A stretch of 64,000 nt of DNA, taken from Candidatus Omnitrophota bacterium (lineage in GTDB: Bacteria > Omnitrophota > Gorgyraeia > 2-02-FULL-51-18). The stretch spans positions 601,840 through 665,839 of the forward strand of contig JAJVIE010000003.1 of assembly GCA_022072175.1 (NCBI GenBank), read 5' to 3'. This document shows positions 51,588 through 59,297 of this stretch, one piece after another; positions within the stretch are counted from its first letter, which is position 1; every line of letters begins with the position of its first letter. The translations under genes and the position numbers were made by a program. A model generated the notes under the pieces. The model ran no database searches. It saw nothing but the letters and a program-made list of their open reading frames with translations, and was not told the origin of the DNA.

Positions 51588-53128
51588 GCTCGACCTCCGT
51601 GCGGTGAAGCGCTCAACGCGCTCACGGTACTGCGCACCAGCGCGTCCAGATCGGGCCGGGCGGCCAAGCGGAAGGGACGGTGCCCCATCCGCCTTAAGGC
51701 TTGCGCGGTCGAAGGGCCGATGCAGACCGACCTTCTCGCGGACAGGAAGCGGCGCGCGGCCGCCGTACCGAGCGTTCTTTGCAGACCCTCCACGGCCGAA
51801 CGGCTGGCAAAGACGACCGCCTCGACCTGACGCATATTGTGCATCATCGCGGTCTTGTCGGACAGCTTTTTGAGACCGCGCTGGGTCGTGTAGCCGGCCA
51901 CACGGACGGGCCGCGCTCCCACAGCGGCGATCCCTCGCTCCAGATCATCGGGAGCGATCGCCGAACGCACCAGAAGGACCTGGCAGCCCTTGCTCAGGCG
52001 CCGCGTGAGCGCTCGGAGCAATCCGGCGTTGCCTCCTTGGGCCGGCACCAGATCGGCCGCAATGCCGTGTCGGCGCAGTTCCGCGGCGGTTTCGGGGCCG
52101 ACACAGGCCACTCGGCGTCCGGCCAGCGCGCGGGCGTCGCGTCCTTGACACAACAACCGCTCGAAGAGCGCCCGCACACCGTGGACGCTCGTCAGCACGA
52201 TCCAATCGTAGACCTCCAGGCGTCCGATGGCACGGTCCAGCGCGGCGTACGAAGCCGGCGGGCCGATCGAGATCACGGGCGCCTCGACCACCTGCGCGCC
52301 CAGCGCGCGAAGCTTGAGGCTCAGAGCGCTCGAGCCCTCGCGAGCGCGCGTCACCATCACCGTTCTGCCGAAGAGCGGCAAACGCTCGTACCAATTGAGG
52401 CGACTGCGCAGTCGAGCGACCTCTCCGACGATGATGAGGCTCGGCGGGCCCAAACGCGCCGCGCGGACCTTGGGACCGATGTCCGCCAGCGATCCCGAGA
52501 CGCTCCGTTGACGCGGGAGCGTCCCCCATTCGACGACGCAGACGGGGGTCGTCACGGACATGCCGTGCTCCCTGAGCTTACGGGCGATCAGCTCGAGGTT
52601 GTAGAGGCCCATATAGATCACGAGCGTGCCGCCGATGGAGACGATCCCGCGCCACGAAACGGTATCCAAGCCGTCGTCAGCGGCGCGGTGTCCGGTCAGA
52701 AAGGTGACCGAAGCGTTGTGATGGCGATGGGTCAAAGGCACCCCGGCATACGCGGCGACGGCCGTGGCGCTGGTGACCCCTGGTACGGACTCATAAGGGA
52801 TGCGGTGGGTGACCGCGAACAAACCCTCCTCGGCTCCGCGTCCGAACAGGTACGGATCACCGCCTTTGAGGCGTACGACCGTACGTCCTTTACGGCATTC
52901 GGAGAGGATCAGGCGGTGGATCCGCTCCTGCGGGATCTTCTTGTGCCGAAATCCTTTTCCAACACCGATCGTCCGTGCTTCGGGGCGGGCGTGAGCCAGG
53001 TGAGCGGGGTTGACCAGATAATCGTAGATGATGAGGTCCGCTTCACCGAGGACCTGCTTCCCGCGAAGCGTCAACAACCCGGTATCCCCCGGGCCGGCAC
53101 CGACCAGGATCAACCGCCCGCGGCTCAT
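51584..53128 (-). CDS. bifunctional uroporphyrinogen-III C-methyltransferase / uroporphyrinogen-III synthase
   Basis: 514 residues. Residues 1 to about 250 are a SUMT (CobA/CysG-A): LVGAGPGDTGLLTLRGKQVL, VRLKGGDPYLFGRG, VPGVTSATAVAAYAGVPLTHR. Residues about 255-514 are HemD: TVMVTRAREGSSALSLKLRALG, WIVLTSVHGVRALFERL. The fusion makes uroporphyrinogen III and can divert it to precorrin-2 for sirohaem or cobalamin. ATG 53128 overlaps hemC by 4 nt. Confidence 0.93.
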   Translation of the reverse strand: MSRGRLILVGAGPGDTGLLTLRGKQVLGEADLIIYDYLVNPAHLAHARPEARTIGVGKGFRHKKIPQERIHRLILSECRKGRTVVRLKGGDPYLFGRGAEEGLFAVTHRIPYESVPGVTSATAVAAYAGVPLTHRHHNASVTFLTGHRAADDGLDTVSWRGIVSIGGTLVIYMGLYNLELIARKLREHGMSVTTPVCVVEWGTLPRQRSVSGSLADIGPKVRAARLGPPSLIIVGEVARLRSRLNWYERLPLFGRTVMVTRAREGSSALSLKLRALGAQVVEAPVISIGPPASYAALDRAIGRLEVYDWIVLTSVHGVRALFERLLCQGRDARALAGRRVACVGPETAAELRRHGIAADLVPAQGGNAGLLRALTRRLSKGCQVLLVRSAIAPDDLERGIAAVGARPVRVAGYTTQRGLKKLSDKTAMMHNMRQVEAVVFASRSAVEGLQRTLGTAAARRFLSARRSVCIGPSTAQALRRMGHRPFRLAARPDLDALVRSTVSALSASPHGGRA

Positions 53129-54057
53129 CGCGCGCCGCTCCGGGCCTGACGCAGATAAGCTCCGGCTCCCATGCGCAACAGGGCCTCGGCGGCCCGGCGG
53201 CCCAGGTTCTCGGGTCTTGTGGGCGAACCGGTCAGTTCGACCTCCAGCTTGGCCGGTCGCGCGACCGACAACACACAAGCTCTGAGGCTCAAGCGGCGTC
53301 CGTCCCTGCGCGTGGAGATGCCGGCCGGCACACGGCAACCGCCGTGCAGCCTCGACAGGAACGCGCGCTCGGCGTTGACGCGCAAAGCGGAATCGAGGTC
53401 GTGGACCGCTCTGCAGACCGCCCTGACCCGTCGATCCGAAGCGCGGCATTGCAGAGCCAGCGAACCCTGCCCTACGGCCGGCAGCAGCACGGTCTCGGGT
53501 ATCGGGCGGACGTAGCGCGTGTATCGCCGGATGCGCTTGAGCCCGGCCGCGGCGACGACCACGGCGTCGAGCCTGCCTTTCAGGACGAGGTTGACGCGGG
53601 TATCGAGATTACCACGCAGATCGCTGATCCGCAGATCGGGACGCGCCAGTAACAACTGCGTCCGCCGGCGCGGACTGCCCGTGCCGACCCGCGCTCGTTC
53701 GGGCAACTGCTCCAGGAACGCACGCTGACGCGTGACCAGCACGTCGCGGGCATCCTCGCGGCGGGGAACGGCCGCGAGCATGAGCCCCTTGGGAAGGCTC
53801 GTTGGAAGGTCTTTGAGGCTGTGCACGGCCAGGTCGATGCGCCGATCGAGCAGTGCCCGCTCGAGCTCCTTGGTGAACACCCCGATCGAGGTCTTGCGGA
53901 AGATCTCCATGGACCGGTACTCATCGCCGTAGGTCTTGACCGTGACGATCTCGAAGCGCGTACCCGGATTGGCGCGGCGCAGCACCCGGACGATCTGGCG
54001 TGTCTGGGTCAGGGCCAACAGACTGCCTCGCGTGCCGACGCGGACGGCGGTCGTCAT
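53125..54057 (-). CDS. hemC: porphobilinogen deaminase (hydroxymethylbilane synthase)
   Basis: 310 residues. VGTRGSLLALTQT, SLKDLPTSLPKGLMLAAVPRRED, VGTGSPRRRTQLL, and LHGGCRVPAG, where the Cys binds the dipyrromethane cofactor. ATG 54057 overlaps hemA by 4 nt. Polymerises four porphobilinogens. Confidence 0.94.
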   Translation of the reverse strand: MTTAVRVGTRGSLLALTQTRQIVRVLRRANPGTRFEIVTVKTYGDEYRSMEIFRKTSIGVFTKELERALLDRRIDLAVHSLKDLPTSLPKGLMLAAVPRREDARDVLVTRQRAFLEQLPERARVGTGSPRRRTQLLLARPDLRISDLRGNLDTRVNLVLKGRLDAVVVAAAGLKRIRRYTRYVRPIPETVLLPAVGQGSLALQCRASDRRVRAVCRAVHDLDSALRVNAERAFLSRLHGGCRVPAGISTRRDGRRLSLRACVLSVARPAKLEVELTGSPTRPENLGRRAAEALLRMGAGAYLRQARSGAR

Positions 54058-55112
54058 GCCGGACGAGCCTCGGCGGGACAACCCGCGGAGCCGAACTCCT
54101 TGGCAAGCCAGCCCATATAGTGTTCGGTCTGACGGGCCACGAGGGCCGCGCACTCCTCCATCTGACTTCCCCGCAGAGCGAGGTTCTTATCGGCGATCGC
54201 CTTGAGGTCGTCCAGATCGTAGAGGTAGACGTTGTCGATGCGCTGGACGGCGCTGTCGACGTTACGGGGCAACGCGATATCGATGATGAAGAGCGGGTTC
54301 TCGTGCCGGCTGCGCATCCACTCACGCACGCCCGCCTCCGTCACGACGGGGTTGGTGCATCCGGTCGACGTGATGAGGATATCGGTGTGCCGCGCGATCG
54401 CCTGCAGGTCACCGGCCGACGCCGCTTTTCCACCGACGGCCGACGCCAGCTCCAGGGCCCGTTCGGGGCTGGTGAGCGACACGACCGTGGCGTCAGCGCC
54501 CCTCGAGACCAGCGCTCGCAGGAGCTGACCGGCCATTTCGCCGGTCCCGAGGACCGTCGCGCGAGCCCCCTTGAGGTTCTCGAAGATCTTTTCGGCCAAG
54601 TCGACGGTGATCGAAGCCACTCCGACGCGGCCCGATCCGATCACGGTATGCGTCCGCAGGGCCTTGGCGACCTTGAGCGATCTCTGGAAGAGGTTGTTGA
54701 GGACCTTACCTGTCTGCCGGCTCCGATGCGCGGCCAGATAGGCCTCTTTGACCTGACCGAGGATCTCCGTCTCTCCGATGACCATGGAGTCCAGGCCCGA
54801 AGCCACGCGAAAGAGGTGGTCCACCGACTCCGGCTGGCGCAGGACGTACAAGCTCGGCTCAAGGTGTGCCCGCTCGAGCCGGGAGTACTCGCTGAGGTAG
54901 TCCTTGACGCCGTTGATCGATGAGCCTTGGGTCCGGCAGACCCCGTAGATCTCGAGGCGGTTGCAGGTCGACAGAATGACCCGCTCTTCGAAGATGCGGC
55001 GGCTTTCGAGCTCTTTGAGGACCTGCTCGGCGCGCCCGTTCGGCATCGCCAGGCGCTCACGAAGCTCCACGGGAGCCGTCTTGTGGTTCAATCCCAACAC
55101 GCAGATCTCCAT
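54054..55112 (-). CDS. hemA: glutamyl-tRNA reductase, C-terminally short
   Basis: 352 residues, against about 410-430 for most HemA. The catalytic N-terminal domain (LGLNHKTAPVELRERLA, STCNRLEIYG with Cys50) and NADPH domain (ATVLGTGEMAGQLLRALVSRG, DIALPRNVDSAVQRI) are complete. The helical C-terminal dimerisation domain stops soon after its first helix, at EHYMGWLAKEFGSA. The stop overlaps hemC by 4 nt, so the shortening is genuine rather than a frame error. First enzyme of the haem pathway. Confidence 0.9.
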   Translation of the reverse strand: MEICVLGLNHKTAPVELRERLAMPNGRAEQVLKELESRRIFEERVILSTCNRLEIYGVCRTQGSSINGVKDYLSEYSRLERAHLEPSLYVLRQPESVDHLFRVASGLDSMVIGETEILGQVKEAYLAAHRSRQTGKVLNNLFQRSLKVAKALRTHTVIGSGRVGVASITVDLAEKIFENLKGARATVLGTGEMAGQLLRALVSRGADATVVSLTSPERALELASAVGGKAASAGDLQAIARHTDILITSTGCTNPVVTEAGVREWMRSRHENPLFIIDIALPRNVDSAVQRIDNVYLYDLDDLKAIADKNLALRGSQMEECAALVARQTEHYMGWLAKEFGSAGCPAEARPA

Positions 55113-55113
55113 C

Positions 55114-55923
55114 TCAGGCCCCTACCAATAAGGCTGGCGCCGGATGAGAGCTGACGAACGTCGCGGTGAGAGCCGCGAACGCGATGACCGTGCCCAGAGC
55201 GATCTTGTGGCCCCTGCGGACGTTGGACAGTCTCAAGGCCAGGATCAGGCCGTAGAGCGCGTAGGTGAAGAACGAGAGGATGATCTTGGGGTCCCTCATC
55301 AAGACCTCGCGGCTGCCGTTGAGATGGCGCGCCCAGAGCAGGCCGCAGAGGATACCCGCAGAGAAGCAAGCCACGCCGATCAGGAGCGCCCTCGAGTGCA
55401 ACCGGTCCAGCGCTCCGAGCGACGGCAGGCGGAGGAAGGCGCGGCCGAGATGTTTGGACTTGAGCTGTGCGGACTGGACCAGGTACATCAGGGCGCTCGA
55501 CACCGCCGCCAGGAGACCCGCAAAACCCCCGAACATGAACCCCGCGTGCAGCAGGAACCAGGGTCCCGACCGGCCTCCCGCCAGCGGTGGCTGTGAGGAG
55601 AACACCGCCAGCAGGCAGAACAGCACCGTGATGGGCAGCGCGAACAACAGCAGGTTGCGCCCACCCCATCCCCTTTCCATGAAGTAGCACAGCCCTACGA
55701 TCAGGATGGGGATCACATGATGCGCCAGCGAGGATCCCCCGATACCCCCCGTGGACCCGATCAGATAGACCAGCGAGGACAGGTGCGCCAGGAGCGTCAG
55801 CTCCACGGTCCGGCGCGAGGCGGCTGTCAGCGATTCGTTGCGGAGTTCGAAGTTGATGAAATACAGGGCGAACGAGAACACGTACCCGAAAATGACCACC
55901 AAACAGAGGACCGTCGGCAGCAT
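55114..55923 (-). CDS. hemX: HemX/CcsA-type cytochrome c assembly membrane protein
   Basis: 269 residues, about seven or eight transmembrane helices. LLHAGFMFGGFAGLLAAVSSA and YLVQSAQLKSKHLG are the HemX pattern; it lies directly before hemA, as in the Bacillus hemAXCDBL operon. It may regulate HemA level or handle haem. ATG 55923 overlaps the upstream stop by 1 nt. Confidence 0.82.
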   Translation of the reverse strand: MLPTVLCLVVIFGYVFSFALYFINFELRNESLTAASRRTVELTLLAHLSSLVYLIGSTGGIGGSSLAHHVIPILIVGLCYFMERGWGGRNLLLFALPITVLFCLLAVFSSQPPLAGGRSGPWFLLHAGFMFGGFAGLLAAVSSALMYLVQSAQLKSKHLGRAFLRLPSLGALDRLHSRALLIGVACFSAGILCGLLWARHLNGSREVLMRDPKIILSFFTYALYGLILALRLSNVRRGHKIALGTVIAFAALTATFVSSHPAPALLVGA

Positions 55924-56963
55924 CAGACCCTCCACTGTTCCAGCTGGGCGTCGGCCAAGGCCGGGACATGGAGCTCGCAACTGAGGTCCGCGTAGCGGTG
56001 CACCACCCTCACCGGCTGACCTTGCGGAGCGTCGCTGTACCTGGCGGCGATGGAGGCCAGTAGACCCAACTCGGCTTCGTCCGGCACACCCCGGACCTCG
56101 GCGAGCGTCAGCGCGGCAGGATAGTCGTCGATGATGAACGCGTGCCGTCCCCGGGTGTAGAGCTTCAGGAAATTGTTCTCGAGCTCGTTGCGCCCGACGA
56201 TCACCTTGATGCGCTCCGAAACGCGGAAATGACGCCCGACCTTGAGCATGAGCACGTGCTCATGCGTCAGATTGGCCTTACCCTCGTGTTCGAAGATGTC
56301 GCGAAGCTTGGCGGTGTACTGCGGGTCCGTCAGGTAGCAGCATCCGCCGGCGGGCTGAGGATAATCCTCGAGCCCCTTGTCGCGGGCCAGCTGCATCTGC
56401 GGCTTGCGGGAGCGGCCGGAGAGCGCCAGCATGCGGTCACGGTCGATCCAGCCCTTGACCTCGGGGATCGTCGGGTCCAGCAGACCGGCGGACAACGGAC
56501 GCACCACCAGACCCGCCAGCCCGCTGTCGGACTCGATGTTCTTGAGGGCCAGGCGGTGTTGCGACATCGGCCGCTGGCCCAGGACTTCTCCGGTGAACAT
56601 GAAATCCGCCCCGTACTCCGCAAGCAGTCTTTTCATGTGACCGAACATGAAGATACGGCAGTCGACGCACGGATTGAGGTTCTGCCCGTACCCGTACTTG
56701 GGGTTGGTGACGACCGGAAGGTAATCCTTGGAGATATCGATGATGTGCAGTTTGAAACGCAGATCAGCGGACAACCGCAGGGCTTCATTGGGGCGCAGGA
56801 CCTTGTCCTTGTCGCTCTTGAAGTTGCGCGTGTGCTCCGTCACGCAGAACCCCGTCGAGAAGTTCACGCCCTCGACCTCGATGCCCATGTCGATCATGAC
56901 CTTCGTGGCCAGCGTCGAGTCGAGGCCGCCGGAGATCATGCCCAGAGCCTTGATCCTTCTCAT
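55923..56963 (-). CDS. PP-loop ATPase, tRNA thiolation-type (MnmA/ThiI-like)
   Basis: 346 residues. ATP-binding PP-loop GMISGGLDSTLATKVM, then NPCVDCRIFMFGHMKRLLAE and a second conserved block FTGEVLGQRPMSQHR, as in a family annotated as 'tRNA (5-methylaminomethyl-2-thiouridylate) methyltransferase-like'. The C-terminal part (VGRHFRVSERIKVIVGRNEL) resembles NFACT-R/DUF814-like domains. True substrate unknown. It sits between panB and the haem genes, coupled by 1-4 nt overlaps. Confidence 0.75.
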   Translation of the reverse strand: MRRIKALGMISGGLDSTLATKVMIDMGIEVEGVNFSTGFCVTEHTRNFKSDKDKVLRPNEALRLSADLRFKLHIIDISKDYLPVVTNPKYGYGQNLNPCVDCRIFMFGHMKRLLAEYGADFMFTGEVLGQRPMSQHRLALKNIESDSGLAGLVVRPLSAGLLDPTIPEVKGWIDRDRMLALSGRSRKPQMQLARDKGLEDYPQPAGGCCYLTDPQYTAKLRDIFEHEGKANLTHEHVLMLKVGRHFRVSERIKVIVGRNELENNFLKLYTRGRHAFIIDDYPAALTLAEVRGVPDEAELGLLASIAARYSDAPQGQPVRVVHRYADLSCELHVPALADAQLEQWRV

Positions 56964-57811
56964 GGACGCGCGCTCCTGTCCAGTTTTTCCTCGAGCCGCT
57001 CGAGCTCCGCCGGGGGCATCGGGTAAGTGTGCTCGATGGCGGGATAGCGTCCGGCGCGCACGTCCGCCGCGAACCGTCCGACGGCATCCCCAGCCGACGA
57101 GGACAGATCGGCGTAACGCTTGACGAAGCGCGGAGAGGGCCCCGAAGTCGCTCCCACAAGGTCCTGATAGACGAGCACCTGGCCGTCACAGAAGGCGCCG
57201 GATCCGATGCCGATGGTCGGGACCTTGAGCATGGCGGTGATCCGCCGGGAGACCTCCGCGGGGACACACTCGATGACGACAGCGCAGGCACCGGCCTTCT
57301 CGAACGCGATCGCTTGTTCGATGATCTCCGCGGCCTCATCGGCGCTTCGACCTCTGGCCTTAGGGCTCTCACCGGGCACGAGCGCTTGCGGGGTCAGGCC
57401 GACATGCCCGAGACACTCGATCCCTTCGGCGACACAGGCCCTGACGACCTCCAGGGCGTGCGGTCCGTTCTCGATCTTGATCGCATCCGCGTCCGCGCGC
57501 TTCAGCTGGAGCGCTGACTCAAGACCTTCGGCGGCCGACCTTCCCATGCCGCAGAGCGGCATATCCGCGATCAGCGGGCGCGTCCTGAGTCCCCGGCGGA
57601 CCGCCCTGACATGGTGGGTCATCTCATCGAGGGTGACCTCAGAGGTCGCCGCGTAGCCGAGCAGGACGGTGGCTACGGAGTCTCCGACCAGCACCCAATC
57701 CACACCACTGCGCTCCAACAGCGAGGCTGTCGGAGCATCATAAGCCGTGACGACCACCCAAGGTGCGTGGCCGTGCTTTTTCTGGTCCATGAGAACAGAG
57801 GTTGATAGCAT
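56960..57811 (-). CDS. panB: 3-methyl-2-oxobutanoate hydroxymethyltransferase
   Basis: 283 residues. VTAYDAPTASLLERSGVDWVLVGDSVATVLLG, GHVGLTPQ, and the catalytic Glu in VVIECVPAEVS. Makes ketopantoate with 5,10-methylene-THF, linking to the folate cassette. Leads an eight-gene run through hemL. PanC/PanE are not here. Confidence 0.94.
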   Translation of the reverse strand: MLSTSVLMDQKKHGHAPWVVVTAYDAPTASLLERSGVDWVLVGDSVATVLLGYAATSEVTLDEMTHHVRAVRRGLRTRPLIADMPLCGMGRSAAEGLESALQLKRADADAIKIENGPHALEVVRACVAEGIECLGHVGLTPQALVPGESPKARGRSADEAAEIIEQAIAFEKAGACAVVIECVPAEVSRRITAMLKVPTIGIGSGAFCDGQVLVYQDLVGATSGPSPRFVKRYADLSSSAGDAVGRFAADVRAGRYPAIEHTYPMPPAELERLEEKLDRSARP

Positions 57812-57823
57812 CGGAAAACTATG

Positions 57824-57852
57824 ATTTTATCAGAATTAACCGGTTCCTGCAA
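57824..57852 (-). promoter_or_regulatory. promoter of the panB-haem operon
   Basis: Minus strand TTGCAG, 17-nt spacer, TAAAAT, 12 nt to ATG 57811. Leader of only about 6 nt. It is the only clear promoter before hemL, so it may drive all eight genes. Confidence 0.65.
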
Positions 57853-57872
57853 ACACTGCGGAGACGCGCCTG

Positions 57873-58724
57873 TCAGGCGCCGGAACGGGCCGTACGAAGG
57901 CGCTGTAGCGAAAGAAGGTTGTGGACGAGCATCAGGTTGGTCAGGGGTCCGACACCGCCGGGAACCGGGCTGATAAAGGCGGCGCGGCGGGCGGCCTCCT
58001 CGAATTCGACGTCGCCAACGAGCTTACCGGCAACGACGTTCTCGCCCACGTCGACCACGATCGCCCCCGGACGGATCCACTCCCCTTTGACGAGGCCGGC
58101 CTTCCCGGCTGCGGCGACGACGATGTCGGCCCTCCGGACATGCGCTTCGAGATCACGGGTCTTCACGTGACAGACGGTCACCGTGGCGAACTTGTCCATG
58201 AGCAGGATCGCCGCGGGCTTGCCGACGACGTCGCTGTGGCCGATCACGACGGCCTCCAGGCCCGCGATGGACCGACCTGTTTCGGCGATCAGCTCACCGA
58301 CGGCCAACGCTGTCGGTGACAGGACCTTGCTGGCGCCGCTGGCGCAAAAAAGACGGCGTCCCTCGACGTCCTTGAGCGGATCGATCGCGTTGAGGATCCG
58401 GGGCGTATTGAGCCGCGCGGGCAGCGGCGCGAAGAGCAGGATACCCGTGACCGTGGGATCCGAGTTGAACAGCTCGATCTTCTCCGCCAGTTCGTCCTCA
58501 CCGACATCCAGGGGCGAAATGCTGGCGATACGGTCGATCTGCAGTCGCTTGAGCAAGCGCTCGATGGAACGGGCGTAGAGTTCCGTGTCCTCCGCGCGGC
58601 CCACCTGCAACGTCGCCAGGCACAGGCGTACGCCCGTTTCGGCCAGACCCGCCAAGGTCCGTTCGAGCTCACGCGCGTGGCGCTCGGCGACCTCTCGTCC
58701 GTTCAGCAGCTTGGCGGCGCTCAC
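57873..58724 (-). CDS. folD: FolD-type methylenetetrahydrofolate dehydrogenase, altered cyclohydrolase residues
   Basis: 283 residues starting GTG 58724 (4-nt overlap with fchA). Whole FolD fold with dinucleotide segment VVIGHSDVVGKPAA and TPVPGGVGP-type end (ISPVPGGVGPLTNLML). Numbering coincides with E. coli FolD: Tyr50 is kept, but Lys54 is Ile, Gln98 is Phe and Asp121 is Glu. Lys54 is needed for the cyclohydrolase half, so dehydrogenase-only function is likely. The neighbouring fchA would then supply the cyclohydrolase. Confidence 0.88.
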   Translation of the reverse strand: MSAAKLLNGREVAERHARELERTLAGLAETGVRLCLATLQVGRAEDTELYARSIERLLKRLQIDRIASISPLDVGEDELAEKIELFNSDPTVTGILLFAPLPARLNTPRILNAIDPLKDVEGRRLFCASGASKVLSPTALAVGELIAETGRSIAGLEAVVIGHSDVVGKPAAILLMDKFATVTVCHVKTRDLEAHVRRADIVVAAAGKAGLVKGEWIRPGAIVVDVGENVVAGKLVGDVEFEEAARRAAFISPVPGGVGPLTNLMLVHNLLSLQRLRTARSGA

Positions 58725-59296
58725 GAGAGGTACCGGGCCCGGTCGACGCGGGCCTTGACGCGCCGGAGATGTTCGGCGCGGCGGGACATCCGCAAGCGCG
58801 CGGACCGGTCCCCGGGCCCGAGATTGATCAGCACGTTGAGCGCCGCCGCCTCGTGCGCGGCCCAACAGAGCAGCGCCGCCTCCTTGAGATCGCTCGCCAG
58901 CCACTTCGACGTCCGGGGAACCTCCTTGAGGATCGCCCTGGACAGCTCCGCGGCCGACGCGGACATCGCCATCGGCGGCTTGAGACACTTGCGCCGCGCG
59001 GAGGACCGCTGGGCGGAGGTGTGCGCCGAGGAATACGCGGCAAAAGCCTTGCCGTCCGCGTCCGCGAGCGATAGGAATCGACCCCTCAGCAAGCGGGCGA
59101 TGCGGACGGTCTCAGCGCTGACGGGGCGCTGTCCTCTTTTTTTCTGGCGGCGGAGGTTGATGGCCGCGGTCATTCCGGTGAGCGCGCAAGCCAGGGCTCC
59201 GGTGAGCGCGGCGGCTGCCCCGCCACCCGGCACGGGGCGGTCCGAAGCCAGTGACTCCAGCCATGCGCCTGTGCGCATCATCGCGGTCCCCGGCAT
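58721..59296 (-). CDS. fchA: methenyltetrahydrofolate cyclohydrolase (FTCD_C family)
   Basis: 191 residues, homologous to the cyclodeaminase half of formiminotransferase-cyclodeaminase. ATG 59296 lies 1 nt after the fhs stop, with AAAGGA upstream. SLASDRPVPGGGAAAALTGALACALTGM is the glycine-rich family signature. Acts between Fhs and FolD: 10-formyl-THF to methenyl-THF. Confidence 0.85.
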   Translation of the reverse strand: MPGTAMMRTGAWLESLASDRPVPGGGAAAALTGALACALTGMTAAINLRRQKKRGQRPVSAETVRIARLLRGRFLSLADADGKAFAAYSSAHTSAQRSSARRKCLKPPMAMSASAAELSRAILKEVPRTSKWLASDLKEAALLCWAAHEAAALNVLINLGPGDRSARLRMSRRAEHLRRVKARVDRARYLS

Positions 59297-59297
59297 C

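Noticed and set aside
57866..57880. GCGCCT-GTC-AGGCGC hairpin at the folD stop as a terminator
   Set aside because: No T-run follows and it encloses the stop codon; not enough to call.
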